Assembly (NCBI GenBank): GCA_963731035.1
Contig: CAVSUY010000022.1
Span: 372,001 to 436,000 of the forward strand
Reading direction: 5' to 3'
Origin: JAANXG01 sp963731035
GTDB taxonomy: Bacteria; Pseudomonadota; Gammaproteobacteria; Arenicellales; JAANXG01
DNA length: 64,000 nucleotides
The position numbers and the translations under genes were made by a program. Shown here one piece after another: positions 35,912 to 44,312 of the stretch; within the stretch, counting starts at the first letter, position 1; each line of letters opens with the position of its first letter. The notes below the pieces were generated by a model. It saw only the letters and a list, made by a program, of their open reading frames with translations. It had not been told where the DNA came from and ran no database searches.

Positions 35912-37094
35912 TCAGGACGACAATGTTTTCGCCACCCAGCGGTGAAAGTGATGGTTGGCCTCGTCCATGACGGGCGAGAACAAGCCTCCGTCAAAACCAG
36001 GCGACCCGCGTCCCAACTGCATCCCTTCGACAACACCGACGTCCTCGACGAACACCGAACGCCAGGAGTCCTGAAGCGCCTGTCGGGTGGCATCGTGGTT
36101 CGCGTCGGTGCTGCCCGATTCCACGTAGTACAAGCGCATGCTTTCACGGGTGTGGTCCGGCGCCAGAGGATCGATCCTTACCGCGAAGAACTGGTCGACA
36201 TGGATGCCCAGCATGACGTTGGGGTACACGGCGACATACTCCGCGGTGCGCAGCTTGTCGCGCGGCCATACGCCGAGCTGCGGGAGCCGGTCGGCGGTGG
36301 CCGGGAGCTGGTATACGCGTGTCCCCTGACCGGCGAAGCGGTCCTCGATCATGATGTTGTAGTGGTCTTCCAGGCGCGAGTAGCTGTTCAGGCCGGGATG
36401 CACCCAGGGCAGATGGTAGCTCTCGCAGTAGTTCTCGATGGCCAGCTTCCAGTTCGCCCTGAGCTCCAGCTCCACGTCGTCGTCGTGGCCGATGCGCTTG
36501 TATTGACTGTGGCCGTCGCCCCAGAACTGCCGCCAGCGATCCATCAATGGAGCGATGTGCCGCTCGAAAGGCGGCGCGCCGCCGGACAGGTTGACGAATA
36601 TCATGTCCATCCAGATCTCGCTGGGGACCTCTTTCAAGCCGTGGGCGGCGCAGTCGAAGCCTTCCAGCCGGTGCACGCCCGTGCCGCCAATGTGCGGCGT
36701 GCCCCGGAGCTTCGCCCTCCAGGTCGTAGGTCCAGGAGTGGTACGGGCAGCGCAACACGCCCTTGACCGGCCCGCTGCCGGCCACCAGCCGCTGGCCGCG
36801 GTGGCTGCACACGTTGTGAAACACCCGGACCCCACCGGCCGCGTCCTGAAGAATGACCAGAGGCATGCCCATGAAGTCCAGTGGCTGGGCGTACGGGCCC
36901 GCGGGCAGATCGCTGGCGAAACCGATGCAGGTCCAGTTTCGGGCAAATAACTTGTCCCGCTCGGCCGTCCAATGGGCCGGGCTGACATAGGCTTCATTGG
37001 GAAGCCCCCTGGCTTCGGCGACAGGACGTTGCACGGCGGCGTAGATATCCGGGGTCGCCCCCGGGGTGCTGGAAACGGCGGGATCTTCGTACAT
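35912..37094 (-). pseudogene. Rieske-type aromatic-ring/quaternary-amine oxygenase alpha subunit, frameshifted
   Basis: The N-terminal frame from the ATG at 37094 has the Rieske 2Fe-2S motif (VCSHRGQRLV and LRCPYHSWTY) and breaks near 36717, where one extra base in a G-run follows DLEG. The second frame picks up exactly with LRGTPHIGGTGVHRLEGFD and carries the mononuclear iron site (ENYCESYHLPWVHPGLNSYS) and the C-terminal domain to 35912. Together they give a normal 390-residue oxygenase resembling the carnitine/choline/betaine demethylase group, which would fit beside a creatinase-bearing genome. Dead gene or one-base sequence error cannot be separated here. It lies 84 bp downstream of a co-oriented LysR gene. 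Confidence 0.8.
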
Positions 37095-37177
37095 GCTTGC
37101 GCCCTCGAGAAACCTGCTGAAATGGCACCATCTTCGGTGCGTGGCGCGGCTAGATTAGGGGCGACCCCAAGACGCCG

Positions 37178-38164
37178 TCAAACAACGTTTTGTGGGGGTG
37201 TTGGATCAGAATTTGTTATGGATCCTGGAGAATGAGAGGCGGATTCGCCGGCATCCCGCGCCGCCTCCTGCAGCAGCCAGTCGTGGACCGCGCGGAGGTC
37301 CGAACGAAACTCCAGGCTGCCCGGCCTCACCAACAGGTAGTAGGCGCTGTCGGCGATCAGGGATTCGGCCACGGGCCGCACCAGCTGGCCGGATTCGATG
37401 AACGGCTGCACCAGCCGGCGCCACCCCAGGGCGACGCCCTGCCCTTCCTGGACCGCCTGCAGAATCACCAGGTAGTTGTTGAAGCGCGTGGCCCGGGGTT
37501 CGCGGTCATCGACCTCGATGCCCAGGTGACGAAACCAGGTGGACCAGCTCATCCAGGTAGGCTCTACCGATTCCAGGTGCAGCAGCGGCTCCGCCGGCAA
37601 ATCGGCCAGAGAGAAATCCTTCGGCAAGCGGCTCATGAAATCGGGGCTGCAGACCGGAAACAGCTCGTCGTCGAGAAGCCTGGTCGCATCCAGCCCCGGC
37701 CAGTCGCCCTCACCGTAGGAAATGGAGATATCCAGATTGGTGCCGGCGGGATCGATCTCGTCATCCGAGGAAACCAGGCGAAGCTGGACGTCGGGCCACG
37801 CCGCCCGGAAGCGACCGATACGCCGCATCAGCCACAATGCGCCGAAGGCGGTCGTGGTGTGTAGATTGACATGCGGCTCCCCGTGGGTCTGCCGCAGGGC
37901 CACAGCGGTCTCGGCGATGTGGCCGAGCGCCATCGCCACCGTGCGCTTAAGGCGCTCCCCCTCCGGGGTCAGGCTCACGGCGCGCCGCTCGCGGCTGAAC
38001 AGCAACACCCCGAGGTCCTGCTCGAGAACATGGATCTGCCGGCTGACCGCGGCCTGGGTGAGGTGCAGCTCCTGCGCCGCCCGGGTAAAGCTCAGGTGTC
38101 GGGCGGTGGCCTCAAAGACGACCAGGGCCTTGGTGGGCGGCAGGCGTTTTCTCAGGCTATCCAT
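37178..38164 (-). CDS. LysR-family regulator
   Basis: 328 aa from the ATG at 38164. The GcvA/BetI-region type DNA-binding helix is RLPPTKALVVFEATARHLSF and LTQAAVSRQIHVLEQDLGVL, and the effector domain starts near residue 92. The C-terminal 25 residues are polar and disordered-looking. Transcribed toward the Rieske oxygenase gene with an 84-bp gap, it probably controls that gene, although LysR genes are more often divergent. Similar regulators sit beside choline/carnitine catabolic genes. Confidence 0.9.
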   Translation of the reverse strand: MDSLRKRLPPTKALVVFEATARHLSFTRAAQELHLTQAAVSRQIHVLEQDLGVLLFSRERRAVSLTPEGERLKRTVAMALGHIAETAVALRQTHGEPHVNLHTTTAFGALWLMRRIGRFRAAWPDVQLRLVSSDDEIDPAGTNLDISISYGEGDWPGLDATRLLDDELFPVCSPDFMSRLPKDFSLADLPAEPLLHLESVEPTWMSWSTWFRHLGIEVDDREPRATRFNNYLVILQAVQEGQGVALGWRRLVQPFIESGQLVRPVAESLIADSAYYLLVRPGSLEFRSDLRAVHDWLLQEAARDAGESASHSPGSITNSDPTPPQNVV

Positions 38165-38257
38165 TACCTGAGCGTATACGACGATTGCCCACAACTGAAG
38201 CCGCAAAACAACCGGCGTGCGCGAGCCGCGTGTCTCCCGTACCTGGCCGGCGAGTCG

Positions 38258-39004
38258 TCAGGACGGGCAGAGCTCGGCTCCGAGAACGGGCCCTTGGGCG
38301 GGGCTTTGAACCACCACCGCGCAACCCTGTCCGTCGTCCAGATCGAGGCCCTTCACGGAATATGCCCGGGAGCCGCCGTTCCAGACCCCGAGCCTGCGCA
38401 TTTCCCGGACGATATTGTGGTTGGTCAGAGTCTTGCCGTTGTTCTCACCGCCGCCGATGTCCGTAACCCGGTGTACATCGAACTTGTACAGCCACACTTC
38501 CGCCGGCTCGTTCGGCCTACCGGATGCGCCTTCGGATACGGATACCCGCATCGCACCCGGCCCACGCTCCAGAACCAGGCTCGCCGCCATCGGCGCGCGG
38601 CCCATCAGGAGCTCATCCAGCTCCCGCTTGTTCGACCCCACCAGCGCCGTCTTGCCGTCCACCACCGCCTGGGGCGTGTACACGCCGTTGTTGCCGTCGA
38701 GGCCCCGGGCCTGGTAGTGGCGCTGACGCTGGGAGTAATGGCTGTCGGAAAACGGATCGGACCAGGTTCCGGCCGAGCCGTATCGCAGGTCGTTCCAGTA
38801 GTCCACATGAAACTCCAGGGCCACTACGTCCGCGCGCGACTCGATCAGCTTTCCCAACAGCCGTTCCGCGGGCGGGCACGAGTAGCAGCTCTGGGACGTG
38901 AACAGCTCCACCACGTGCTTGTTGTGACTCGCGGACCCGGCTCGGGCAGCGGCCCCGGTGGCGGACAACAGCGCGCAGGACAGGATCAGAATGATTTTCT
39001 TCAT
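38258..39004 (-). CDS. DUF1223 family secreted thioredoxin-like protein
   Basis: 248 aa from the ATG at 39004 with GGGGGAAG upstream. A signal peptide (MKKIILILSCALLSATGAAA) leads to a thioredoxin-like domain: HVVELFTSQSCYSCPPAERL with a C-x2-C pair, FHVDYWNDLRYGSAGTWSDP and NNGVYTPQAVVDGKTALVGS. This is the full DUF1223 pattern. A periplasmic redox or chaperone role is suggested by the fold only. It is divergent from the EamA transporter gene. Confidence 0.88.
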   Translation of the reverse strand: MKKIILILSCALLSATGAAARAGSASHNKHVVELFTSQSCYSCPPAERLLGKLIESRADVVALEFHVDYWNDLRYGSAGTWSDPFSDSHYSQRQRHYQARGLDGNNGVYTPQAVVDGKTALVGSNKRELDELLMGRAPMAASLVLERGPGAMRVSVSEGASGRPNEPAEVWLYKFDVHRVTDIGGGENNGKTLTNHNIVREMRRLGVWNGGSRAYSVKGLDLDDGQGCAVVVQSPAQGPVLGAELCPS

Positions 39005-39213
39005 GACTTCCCCCGGAGTGTTCCCACTAGTGTACCCCGTCACTACTACAGACCCATTCAGAGCGCGCCTGAGCCGGTAATGCCAGGCGCGCTCCGCAGT
39101 GAAGGGCCAGCCCTTTTCCAAGGAGCGCAATGCCGCAGTGGCGATAGGTTCTCAGACCCTCGCCCGGTGCACAAGTTCGTATAAAATCGCCGGGCGCTCC
39201 TCGGCGGACCCTC

Positions 39214-40128
39214 GTGGGACCGGGCGCCGAGCAACCGGGCCAACACGCGGACACAAGAGAGCTGGGGCTGAAACTCGTAGACATTGTCTTGGGGATCATG
39301 GTCGCCGTCATTTGGGGCGGCGGCTTCCTGTTCACCAAGATCGCCATCGAGCATTTTCCGCCGGTGCTGCTCATGGCCCTGCGCTTCACCCTCACCGCCC
39401 TGGTGCTGGTGTGGTTCGTACCGGTCCCTCGGCGGCAGCTCGCCAGATTGTTCTGGGTCGCCCTGATCGGCGGCGCCGTTCAGTACAGCCTTACATTTAC
39501 GGGGCTGAAGTACCTCAATGCTTCCACGGCCATCATCGTCGTCCAGTTGGAAGTACCGTTTGCCGTGCTGATGGCGGTCATCTTCCTCAAGGACCGAGTG
39601 GGGCCCACCAGGTTGATCGGCATCGCGCTGGCTTTCGTGGGAGTAATCGCCATCGCCGGAGAGCCCCGGCTTCAGGACAACCTGGTCCCCGTCCTCATGG
39701 TCGCCGGCGGCGCGTTCACCTGGGCGGTGGCTCAGGTCATGATCAAGTCCCTCGGTCCGGTGGGAGGTTTCACCCTGATCGCCTGGATTGCCGCACTCGG
39801 GGCACCGCAGCTGTTCGCGGCGTCCTGGTTGGTGGAGCACGGCCAGCTGGAGGCGATTCGCACGGCCGGCTGGGTGGTCTGGGCGGTGGTGTTGTACCTG
39901 GGAATCGTCATGACCGCCGTGGGCTACGGTATCTGGTACCACCTGCTGGGCAAGCACCCCGTCTACCAGGTGGCGCCGTTCCTTCTGCTGCTGCCGGTGA
40001 CCACGGTGCTCGGCGGTGTATTGCTGCTCCACGAGGTCTTGACAGCGCGCCTGGTTGTCGGCGGCCTGCTCGCCATCGGCGGCGTTGCGATCATCAACCT
40101 GGTCCGCCGCGGGCCGCGCGCGGGTTAG
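39214..40128 (+). CDS. EamA/DMT-family transporter, ten predicted membrane helices
   Basis: A membrane protein of about 285-304 aa. Two EamA halves are visible, the first opening VAVIWGGGFLFTKIAIEHFP and the second beginning near VLMVAGGAFTWAVAQVMIKS. Drug/metabolite transporters of this type export amino acids, purines or other small metabolites. The frame opens with GTG at 39214, but the first 20 residues (polar, Pro/Gly-rich) are unlike the family, and the real start may be near 39268, just before KLVDIVLGIMVAVIWGG. Substrate unknown. Confidence 0.88.
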   Translation: MGPGAEQPGQHADTRELGLKLVDIVLGIMVAVIWGGGFLFTKIAIEHFPPVLLMALRFTLTALVLVWFVPVPRRQLARLFWVALIGGAVQYSLTFTGLKYLNASTAIIVVQLEVPFAVLMAVIFLKDRVGPTRLIGIALAFVGVIAIAGEPRLQDNLVPVLMVAGGAFTWAVAQVMIKSLGPVGGFTLIAWIAALGAPQLFAASWLVEHGQLEAIRTAGWVVWAVVLYLGIVMTAVGYGIWYHLLGKHPVYQVAPFLLLLPVTTVLGGVLLLHEVLTARLVVGGLLAIGGVAIINLVRRGPRAG

Positions 40129-40210
40129 CCGGCCTCGTGCCGCTCCGGCTCCCGGTAACTGGTCGAGTTTCGACGGATCGCGTCTTGTTGGCGGTGATTG
40201 CATGCAGACG

Positions 40211-40295
40211 GTATCGCGGCTGAAGCCGCTCCTACGATCCGGGGGTCATGGTGGTGCCCGACTAAGGATTGTAGGAGCGGCTTCAGCCGCGATTC
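40211..40295. repeat. BIME: inverted pair of REP palindromes
   Basis: The left unit carries CGCGGCTGAAGCCGCTCCTA and the right unit is its inverted copy, GTAGGAGCGGCTTCAGCCGC, 25 bp apart. It lies in the gap between the convergent EamA and dsrC genes, a usual location for REP elements. The remaining bases of 40129-40412 hold nothing else recognisable. Confidence 0.85.
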
Positions 40296-40412
40296 AATCC
40301 GCGCAGGCACCGCGTCGACCCAATTCGTGTGCCGGAACTCCGCTTCGGCACCGACCCAGCGCGTCTTGCAGGAACAGGATGCCCGAAGCCGCCCCTTGGC
40401 CGCGGGCGCGGG

Positions 40413-40745
40413 CTACACGCAGCCCGTGGGCTTGGGCAGCCCGGCGTAGCGACAGGCCTGCTTGGCCGGACCGTAGGGAAACAATTGATACAGATAGCGG
40501 CTGTTGGCCTTGTCGCGGCCGAGCTTGCGGCCCAGGGCCTTGATCAGGATGCGCACCGCGGGGGCGATCCGGTAGTCCTCGTAGTACTCGCGGATATAGT
40601 TGATCACCGCCCAATGGTCCCCGCCCAGATCCAGGTCGTCTCTCTGGGCCATGAATTCCGCCAGCTCGGGGGTCCATTCCGACATATCCTGCAGGAACCC
40701 CTCCTTGTCAGTCTCCAGTGTCTTGCCGTTGTATTCGAGTGACAT
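40413..40745 (-). CDS. dsrC: DsrC, sulfur-carrier protein with both C-terminal redox cysteines
   Basis: 110 aa. The family core FLQDMSEWTPELAEFMAQRD and HWAVINYIREYYEDYRIAPA is intact. The flexible C-terminal arm is KQACRYAGLPKPTGCV, with two cysteines ten residues apart (C-x10-C). This pair defines DsrC proper, which carries sulfur as a trisulfide or persulfide, and separates it from TusE, which keeps only the last Cys. It is the last gene of a minus-strand dsrEFHC operon. No dsrAB is in the window, so the partner oxidoreductase may lie elsewhere or the set may serve tRNA thiolation. Confidence 0.92.
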   Translation of the reverse strand: MSLEYNGKTLETDKEGFLQDMSEWTPELAEFMAQRDDLDLGGDHWAVINYIREYYEDYRIAPAVRILIKALGRKLGRDKANSRYLYQLFPYGPAKQACRYAGLPKPTGCV

Positions 40746-40763
40746 ATTCAGCGCCTCGAGTGA

Positions 40764-41078
40764 TCACAACCAGGATTGTACGCAATCGTTGCGCACGGAG
40801 AGGTCCACGAACCCGGCGTAGTCCACGGTGGCGACACCCGGTATCAAAGCCGCTGGAGCTATGCCCCGTGCTTCGATGTCGGCCTCGAGCACGAAAATCG
40901 CGTACTTTTCGAGGGCATCCCGTATCAACTTCTCCATTCGCGTTCCGGCCAGCGCCCCGTAGACCGCGTCCTCGATCAGCAGGATCTCGCTGCCCGGGCG
41001 CGCCAGCCTGAAGCAGGTGTTCAGGCTGTCCTTCTCGAACGGGGACTTGTTGACGGTGTGCAGCACGGCGGCTTTCAC
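40764..41078 (-). CDS. dsrH: DsrH/TusB sulfur-relay subunit
   Basis: 104 aa. MKAAVLHTVNKSPFEKDSLN and PGSEILLIEDAVYGALAGTR are typical of DsrH/TusB, the third subunit of the hexameric DsrE2F2H2 sulfurtransferase. It starts inside the end of dsrF (ATGA-type four-base overlap at 41075-41078) and ends 18 bases before dsrC. It is cytoplasmic and helps pass persulfide sulfur from TusA to DsrC. Confidence 0.88.
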   Translation of the reverse strand: MKAAVLHTVNKSPFEKDSLNTCFRLARPGSEILLIEDAVYGALAGTRMEKLIRDALEKYAIFVLEADIEARGIAPAALIPGVATVDYAGFVDLSVRNDCVQSWL

Positions 41079-41464
41079 TGGTTGAGGAGAATGTCGTGGG
41101 AGTGGATCACGTCGCTCATCCCGGCGCTGGATATGATCTCCACCAGGTTGCCGCCCTCGCCGTCCGCAATCGTCACCAGATCCTCTCCCCCCATGCCCCG
41201 CTCCGCCAGCGACTCGCGTTCCACGTAGACCCTGTGAACGTCGAAATCGCCCAAGGCGCGGTACGCGGCACTGAACTCCTTCATCCCGAGGTTCCGGGTA
41301 TCCTGGCCCTTGCGCAACAGGAACACACCGTCATCGATCAGGGCGAGGGATATCTCCTGCTCGAAAGCAGCGCCGATCAAAGCTACCTCGAGAGCTTCCT
41401 GGGCGTAGACCGATCCGTATGGCCCCCGCCTGTTGATGAACAGTATCTTCCTGCGACTGGTCAT
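41075..41464 (-). CDS. dsrF: DsrF/TusC sulfur-relay subunit
   Basis: 129 aa of the DsrE superfamily: KILFINRRGPYGSVYAQEAL, FEQEISLALIDDGVFLLRKG and AAYRALGDFDVHRVYVERES. DsrF/TusC is the non-catalytic middle subunit of the DsrEFH complex and lacks the active-site Cys of DsrE, as here. It lies six bases after dsrE and overlaps dsrH. Confidence 0.9.
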   Translation of the reverse strand: MTSRRKILFINRRGPYGSVYAQEALEVALIGAAFEQEISLALIDDGVFLLRKGQDTRNLGMKEFSAAYRALGDFDVHRVYVERESLAERGMGGEDLVTIADGEGGNLVEIISSAGMSDVIHSHDILLNQ

Positions 41465-41470
41465 CTGCGA

Positions 41471-41863
41471 TCAGTCTCCAAACACCAGCAGCCGGTCGGC
41501 TTCGATGGACGCATCGATCAGCTGCCCCAGCCCGGAAATCCGGAAGCCCGGCGCGAGATTCGCGGCGGCCAGGCCGTGGCGGGCCGCTTCCCGCTGGTCC
41601 ATGACGCCGCGGCGTTGGGCGGCGGCCACGCATACCACCAGATCGAGGTCGTGCTCCCGGCCGAGCCTGCTCCACTGGTCGACGATCCGCGGTTCATCTT
41701 GCGGCGGGGCGGTGAGGCAGGTACCGTTGGTCACGCCGTCGTGATAGAAGAAGACGCGCACGATGTCATGGCCTTTGTCCAGGGCCGCACGGGTGAAGCG
41801 GTAGGCCGTCTGGGAAGCCTGGTGCTGATACGGACCTTCGTTGACGACAACGGCAAACTTCAT
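41471..41863 (-). CDS. dsrE: DsrE/TusD, catalytic sulfur-relay subunit
   Basis: 130 aa. MKFAVVVNEGPYQHQASQTA starts the fold. The sulfur-binding Cys is in DLDLVVCVAAAQRRGV near residue 79, corresponding to Cys78 of Allochromatium DsrE/TusD. It accepts sulfur from TusA and passes it to DsrC/TusE. It is the first gene of the dsrEFHC run, and the divergent CULT-domain gene starts 30 bases away, so the two promoters must overlap. Confidence 0.92.
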   Translation of the reverse strand: MKFAVVVNEGPYQHQASQTAYRFTRAALDKGHDIVRVFFYHDGVTNGTCLTAPPQDEPRIVDQWSRLGREHDLDLVVCVAAAQRRGVMDQREAARHGLAAANLAPGFRISGLGQLIDASIEADRLLVFGD

Positions 41864-41892
41864 GTCTCGGATACCCGGGCGGAAGCGGTGCG

Positions 41893-42261
41893 ATGTTCAA
41901 AAAGTTTACGCAATCCGAACTCGAGGAAGAAGGGGCCTCTCTCGGGACCCCGGAGCGCATTCTATGCGGGCGCTGTGATGCGTTGATCACCGATGCCGGT
42001 CGATTCACGACGATCGGGGGCCGGCACACCCACCGACGCAGAAACCCGGCCAATATCGAGTTCTCGTTTCAGTGCTTCACCCAGGCCCCCGGGTGCCGGC
42101 GCGAAGGTGGTTATACCCTCGAGCACACTTGGTTTCCCGGCAACGCCTGGTGCTATCTCATCTGCGGACAATGCAGTATCCACCTCGGATGGCACTTCCG
42201 GGGAAACACCGACTTCCATGCATTGATTGTCGACAGGCTTCGCTACGAGCGGCGCAGCTGA
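41893..42261 (+). CDS. Bacterial cereblon-like CULT-domain protein
   Basis: 122 aa, essentially one CULT domain (cereblon domain of unknown activity, binding uracil, thalidomide and degron-like ligands). Zinc ligands are Cys25, Cys28, Cys91 and Cys94 (ILCGRCDALI and ICGQC). The aromatic cage is Trp80, Trp86 and Trp100, with Phe102 (TWFPGNAW and HLGWHF). The spacing from Trp80 to Phe102 equals that of human CRBN W380/W386/C391/C394/W400/F402. Single-domain bacterial members such as MsCI4 of Magnetospirillum are known structurally but their cellular role is open. It is divergent from dsrE and overlaps the transglycosylase gene tail to tail by 19 bases. Confidence 0.88.
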   Translation: MFKKFTQSELEEEGASLGTPERILCGRCDALITDAGRFTTIGGRHTHRRRNPANIEFSFQCFTQAPGCRREGGYTLEHTWFPGNAWCYLICGQCSIHLGWHFRGNTDFHALIVDRLRYERRS

Positions 42262-42881
42262 TCGGCGTAGGCCTGGCGCAGGCCCATCACCTTGCCCAGA
42301 TACCGGCGGGTTTCTTTGTACGGCGGCACACCGCGATGGCGGCGCACCTGATTGGGACCGGCGTTGTAGGCGGCCACTGCCATCATGACGTTGCCGTCGA
42401 AGAGATCGATCAGGTGCTTGAGGTACAACACCCCCGCCTGGAGATTCTGGCGCGGGTCGTCGAGATTATGAACAGAGAAGCGCGAAGCGGTCTCGGGGAG
42501 GACCTGCATGAGGCCGCGGGCCCCGGTGCTTGACACCGCGTCCGGATTGAAGGCGGACTCGGCCTGCACGATTGCCTTGACCAGGGCCGGGTCGACGTCG
42601 TGTTGCGCCGCCACGGACTCGATTAGTGAGTCATAGCGCGAACGCACGGTCCAAAACTTCGGCCGGCGCCGCTTGGCCACCGGGTCTTCGCGAACCTGCA
42701 GCCCCAGGGGCGCTTCGGGCACCAGGGGATGTGGACCAGGGGCAATGCTCACTCTTGTCCTGGGCGCCGCTTTGGCGGGCACCCCGCTCAACACGGTGGT
42801 CGCGGGAATAGACACGGCCACGGCAAGGAGCAGGAAGCTCCAGAACCCCGGCACACCATACGCCGATAGCGTTTCTTTCAT
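42243..42881 (-). CDS. Lytic transglycosylase (SLT domain)
   Basis: 212 aa from the ATG at 42881. An N-terminal hydrophobic segment (FWSFLLLAVAVSIPATTVLS) acts as signal or anchor. The SLT lysozyme-like domain starts near residue 90: YDSLIESVAAQHDVDPALVK, AIVQAESAFNPDAVSSTGAR with the catalytic Glu, GLMQVLPETASRF, and MAVAAYNAGPNQVRRHRGVP near the end. It cleaves peptidoglycan in the periplasm with 1,6-anhydro product. Frames extending further upstream overlap CbiX and are not used. The last bases overlap the CULT gene. Confidence 0.9.
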   Translation of the reverse strand: MKETLSAYGVPGFWSFLLLAVAVSIPATTVLSGVPAKAAPRTRVSIAPGPHPLVPEAPLGLQVREDPVAKRRRPKFWTVRSRYDSLIESVAAQHDVDPALVKAIVQAESAFNPDAVSSTGARGLMQVLPETASRFSVHNLDDPRQNLQAGVLYLKHLIDLFDGNVMMAVAAYNAGPNQVRRHRGVPPYKETRRYLGKVMGLRQAYADQLRRS

Positions 42882-43017
42882 GGTTGAGTCCCTGCTAGAC
42901 AATATATTGTATTTGTCGGGAAAGTAAACCCCTATTTGTGGGATTTGCCGACGATAGCGCGGGTTACACCGATCGATGGGCTCCACGGAGGCGAATTTCA
43001 ACCCCGGCGGACGACAA

Positions 43018-43419
43018 TCAGCGTTCGTGCGGGTTGGACACCAGATCCGAAAGGAGTTCCTGGACCTCGGGCAGGGCGCCGAAATGGTCGGTGAGTTCGA
43101 TGACAAGGTGGGGATGCCGCCGGCGCGCCTCCTCTGCGAGTGCCGGAATATCCTCCTTGACGTGGCGCCCAGCGGAAAGCAGATACGGCACCACGACGAT
43201 GCGCCTCGTACCGGAGCCGGCCAAGGCATCTATCGCTTCCGGGATCGAGGGCCGGGCCAGTTCCAGAAACGCGTGTGCCACGCCGCCGGACTTCGGTTCC
43301 CCAGCCAGTCGCCGCGCCAGGGCCTCGAATTCCGTGTTCGACTCCGACACCCGGCTGCCGTGTGCCACCAGCAACACCACGGTTTCATCCGGGTCAACCC
43401 TCATCGCGTTCGAAGCCAT
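43018..43419 (-). CDS. cbiX: CbiX-type sirohydrochlorin chelatase (small form)
   Basis: 133 aa. VVLLVAHGSRVSESNTEFEA has the first active-site His, and VVVPYLLSAGRHVKEDIPAL the second. These are the two conserved His of class II chelatases, and the length fits the short homodimeric CbiX-S. It inserts Co (cobalamin route) or Fe (siroheme route) into sirohydrochlorin. Both uses fit the window: a B12-binding protein at 59.6-61.4 kb and sulfur genes next door. It overlaps the preceding small gene by 26 bases. Confidence 0.88.
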   Translation of the reverse strand: MASNAMRVDPDETVVLLVAHGSRVSESNTEFEALARRLAGEPKSGGVAHAFLELARPSIPEAIDALAGSGTRRIVVVPYLLSAGRHVKEDIPALAEEARRRHPHLVIELTDHFGALPEVQELLSDLVSNPHER

Positions 43420-43801
43420 GAATACGCCGCACGATCGTCTCCATCGGAACCTCGTCCAGCGACCCGTAACGCGTCAAGGCCCGCCGCAGGAGGCCGGAGA
43501 CATCACGGATGCGATCGCCCGCCGCGCCGTCCAGCAGGTCCCGGATCGCCAGCAACCCACCTCCCTGCAGCTTCACGGCCACGCGGCGAGGCAAAGCCGA
43601 GGGGGTGCGGCGGGTACCGAGCGTGAATTGAGAGTGCCTTCTGACGTGATCCAGCCATGCGGCACAACGTCCGTGCGCTTCCTCGCTGGAGCAATAGACC
43701 ATCCTGCGGTACTGCCTCGCGGACTTGAGCGCCTTGGAGCAACCTGCGACGCGCGCGTCCAGCGCGTCCGCGAAACAACAACGCCGGGTGTTGATGGTCA
43801 C
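43394..43801 (-). CDS. Conserved-looking hypothetical protein with N-terminal cysteines
   Basis: 135 aa: RRCCFADALDARVAGCSKAL, RRMVYCSSEEAHGRCAAWLD and FTLGTRRTPSALPRRVAVKL. The five cysteines in the first 50 residues (CC, C, C, C) could hold a metal cluster. GGGLLAIRDLL resembles a helix of small uncharacterised gammaproteobacterial proteins that occur near sulfur genes. It overlaps cbiX and is transcribed with it. No function is assigned. Confidence 0.65.
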   Translation of the reverse strand: MTINTRRCCFADALDARVAGCSKALKSARQYRRMVYCSSEEAHGRCAAWLDHVRRHSQFTLGTRRTPSALPRRVAVKLQGGGLLAIRDLLDGAAGDRIRDVSGLLRRALTRYGSLDEVPMETIVRRIHGFERDEG

Positions 43802-43864
43802 ACCGTTGTCCTTGGCGGGCGCGCCCGCCAGAGGCCGGGGCAGGAACAGAGCCGAGCCCCGTCA

Positions 43865-44098
43865 GGACGCATTCTTACGCAGAACGAAAATGTAGTGATC
43901 GTCCAACTCCTCGAATTTTACCAGTTCATTGCCGGTCTGCCTGGCAAAGGCGCGAAAATCCTTCACCGATCCCGGATCATCCGCCAGCACGCACAGGACT
44001 TGTCCGGCACCGAGCTCGTACAGCCGTTTCTTGGCCTTGAGAATAGGCAATGGGCAGCTCAGGCCTCTGGCATCCAATTGTTCGTCGTAGTCGCTCAT
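43865..44098 (-). CDS. tusA: TusA-family sulfurtransferase
   Basis: About 78 aa from the ATG at 44098. The signature LDARGLSCPLPILKAKKRLY carries the persulfide-bearing Cys in the C-P-x-P motif, and the remainder (VLADDPGSVKDFRAFARQTG) is the usual beta-alpha-beta fold. TusA receives sulfur from IscS or rhodanese and donates it to DsrE/TusD. It lies 2 kb from dsrEFHC on the same strand, completing the relay. Further upstream in-frame starts lack the fold and are ignored. Confidence 0.92.
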
Positions 44099-44312
44099 GT
44101 GGCAGCCGGATCCCGGACCGAAGTGAACCCGCATGATCGTGCAGATCACTGGGACGGTCAAATGCGGGGTATTGTGCCTCTACATCGCGATGATCGTCAT
44201 CTACAATCCCCCCGGATCCGTTCACGCACCACCGACACGGGTTGCCCGTGCGGCAGTCACCCGCAGGCGGCGCAGATTGCTTCGATCCGCTCCTGAAACG
44301 ATACTACCCGAT

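Noticed and set aside
37871..40223. Long overlapping frames on both strands around the DUF1223 and EamA genes
   Set aside because: They overlap genes with clear family signatures and are Arg/His/Gln-rich.
43816..43831. Perfect 16-bp palindrome of GC type
   Set aside because: No U-run or binding-site context, so neither a terminator nor an operator can be claimed.
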